The translations under genes were made by a program, and so were the position numbers. Below the pieces are notes generated by a model that was given only the letters and a program-made list of their open reading frames with translations, made no database searches and had not been told where the DNA came from. From Comamonas sp. BIGb0152 (GTDB lineage: Bacteria > Pseudomonadota > Gammaproteobacteria > Burkholderiales > Burkholderiaceae_C): a stretch of 64,000 nucleotides of DNA. This document shows, in pieces, positions 63,386 through 64,000 of this stretch (its first letter is position 1; every line of letters begins with the position of its first letter). The stretch lies in assembly GCF_024809975.1 (NCBI RefSeq), contig NZ_JANUDY010000006.1, positions 186,001 through 250,000 on the forward strand, written 5' to 3'.

Positions 63386-64000
63386 ATGTCCAAGCAACCT
63401 ACTTTCCCGAGCTACCAAGCGGGCTCGGGCTGGAATACCTTGCTCCCCAAAAGGCAGGCCAAAACCCAGGCCCCCACGGAGCGGCACTTTGATGCCATCG
63501 TGATCGGCGCCGGCGTCACCGGCCTGGCCGCTGCCCGGCGCATCGCCGAGCTGGAGCCCCAGGCCCGCGTGCTGCTGCTCGATGCCAGCACCGTGGGCGA
63601 CGGCTCCTCGGGCCGCAACTCCGGCTTTTTGATCAACCTGCCGCACAACACCGGCATGTCCGGCCATGGCAGCCCCATCGAGGTGGCGCGCAAGCAGATT
63701 GCGCTCTACAACACGGGGCTGGCCTGGCTCAAAGCGCTGATCGACCAGCACCAGATCGACTGCGGCTGGAACCCCGTGGGCAAGTACCATGCGGCCGCCA
63801 CGGCCGATGGCGCAGCCCGCCTCAAAAGCACCCTCAAGCAATACCAGCAATGGGGCGTGCCCTATACCGAGCTGGGGCGCGATGCACTGCAACACCGCTT
63901 GGGCACCACGCACTACCACTACGGCTACCACTCGGACAACAACGTCTTTGTGCAACCCGCCGCCCTGGTGCGCGGCCTGGCAGACAGCCTGCCCGCCAAT
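63386..64000 (+). CDS. FAD-dependent oxidoreductase (DAO family), partial
   Basis: The first 205 codons of a protein that runs past the window edge. It has a Rossmann FAD motif (DAIVIGAGVTGLAAARRIAE, about residues 36-55) and a GSSGRNSGFL stretch typical of D-amino acid/glycine oxidase family enzymes. It starts 13 bases after the ATPase stop, so it is likely the catabolic enzyme for the imported compound. The product is incomplete and its substrate unknown. Confidence 0.85.
   Translation, partial: MSKQPTFPSYQAGSGWNTLLPKRQAKTQAPTERHFDAIVIGAGVTGLAAARRIAELEPQARVLLLDASTVGDGSSGRNSGFLINLPHNTGMSGHGSPIEVARKQIALYNTGLAWLKALIDQHQIDCGWNPVGKYHAAATADGAARLKSTLKQYQQWGVPYTELGRDALQHRLGTTHYHYGYHSDNNVFVQPAALVRGLADSLPAN

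Overview
The window looks like a chromosomal segment of a betaproteobacterium of the family Comamonadaceae, probably Comamonas or a close relative. The evidence is the origin cluster rpmH-rnpA-yidD-yidC on one strand facing dnaA-dnaN-gyrB on the other without recF, generally GC-rich genes, the kdsD-kdsC-lptC cluster, and surface proteins of a type common in that family. The chromosomal origin probably lies between rpmH and dnaA (about 30.35-30.80 kb), where there are two perfect DnaA boxes and gene orientation diverges.

Layout. (1) 0.1-10.8 kb is an accessory type VI secretion cargo cassette on the minus strand: an unrecognised 241-aa protein, a protein with AP2-like repeats, VgrG, a DUF2169 adaptor, a DUF4150 PAAR-like tip, a 403-aa effector with a probable PD-(D/E)XK nuclease tail, then an AT-rich array of three pentapeptide-like immunity paralogues. 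The array also holds a frameshifted copy, a decayed effector scrap and an IS481 scrap. The cassette is bracketed by a 142-bp direct repeat made from the 3' end of a TMEM165/GDT1 family gene. (2) 10.8-24.2 kb is mostly housekeeping: a GDT1-type manganese exporter behind a yybP-ykoY riboswitch, two glycine-rich RRM proteins, an SDR, lptC-kdsC-kdsD, apt, a cNMP-binding protein, a methyltransferase, and a Fur-box-preceded metal/siderophore ABC operon ending in an azurin-like protein, divergent from an orphan OmpR-type regulator. (3) 24.3-36.3 kb is the origin region: mnmE, a peptide-type binding protein gene, yidC, yidD, rnpA, rpmH, oriC, dnaA, dnaN, gyrB.

(4) 36.3-49.1 kb is a flexible region with a complete IS5-type element with CTAG target duplication, remnants of other IS5-family elements, small unknown genes, a GFA-family protein, and three large secreted proteins. 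These three carry DUF5979-like, DUF11 and InlB/Flg_new modules and end in a Pro-containing motif, a hydrophobic helix and an Arg cluster, the architecture of exosortase-type (IPTL/PEP-CTERM-like) sorting signals. (5) 49.3-55.7 kb is a Fur-box-preceded FecI-FecR-TonB receptor operon with DUF3649, PepSY and DUF3325 inner-membrane partners, a cell-surface-signalling iron acquisition system. (6) 55.8-64.0 kb holds small unknown genes, a LysR/SDR divergent pair, and a LysR regulator followed by a NitT/TauT-type ABC importer and an FAD-dependent oxidoreductase cut by the window end, probably an uptake-and-oxidation route for a small organic compound.

The most interesting parts are the T6SS effector/immunity array with its flanking gene-end duplication, the AP2-like protein in the vgrG cassette, and the trio of putative sorted surface proteins.
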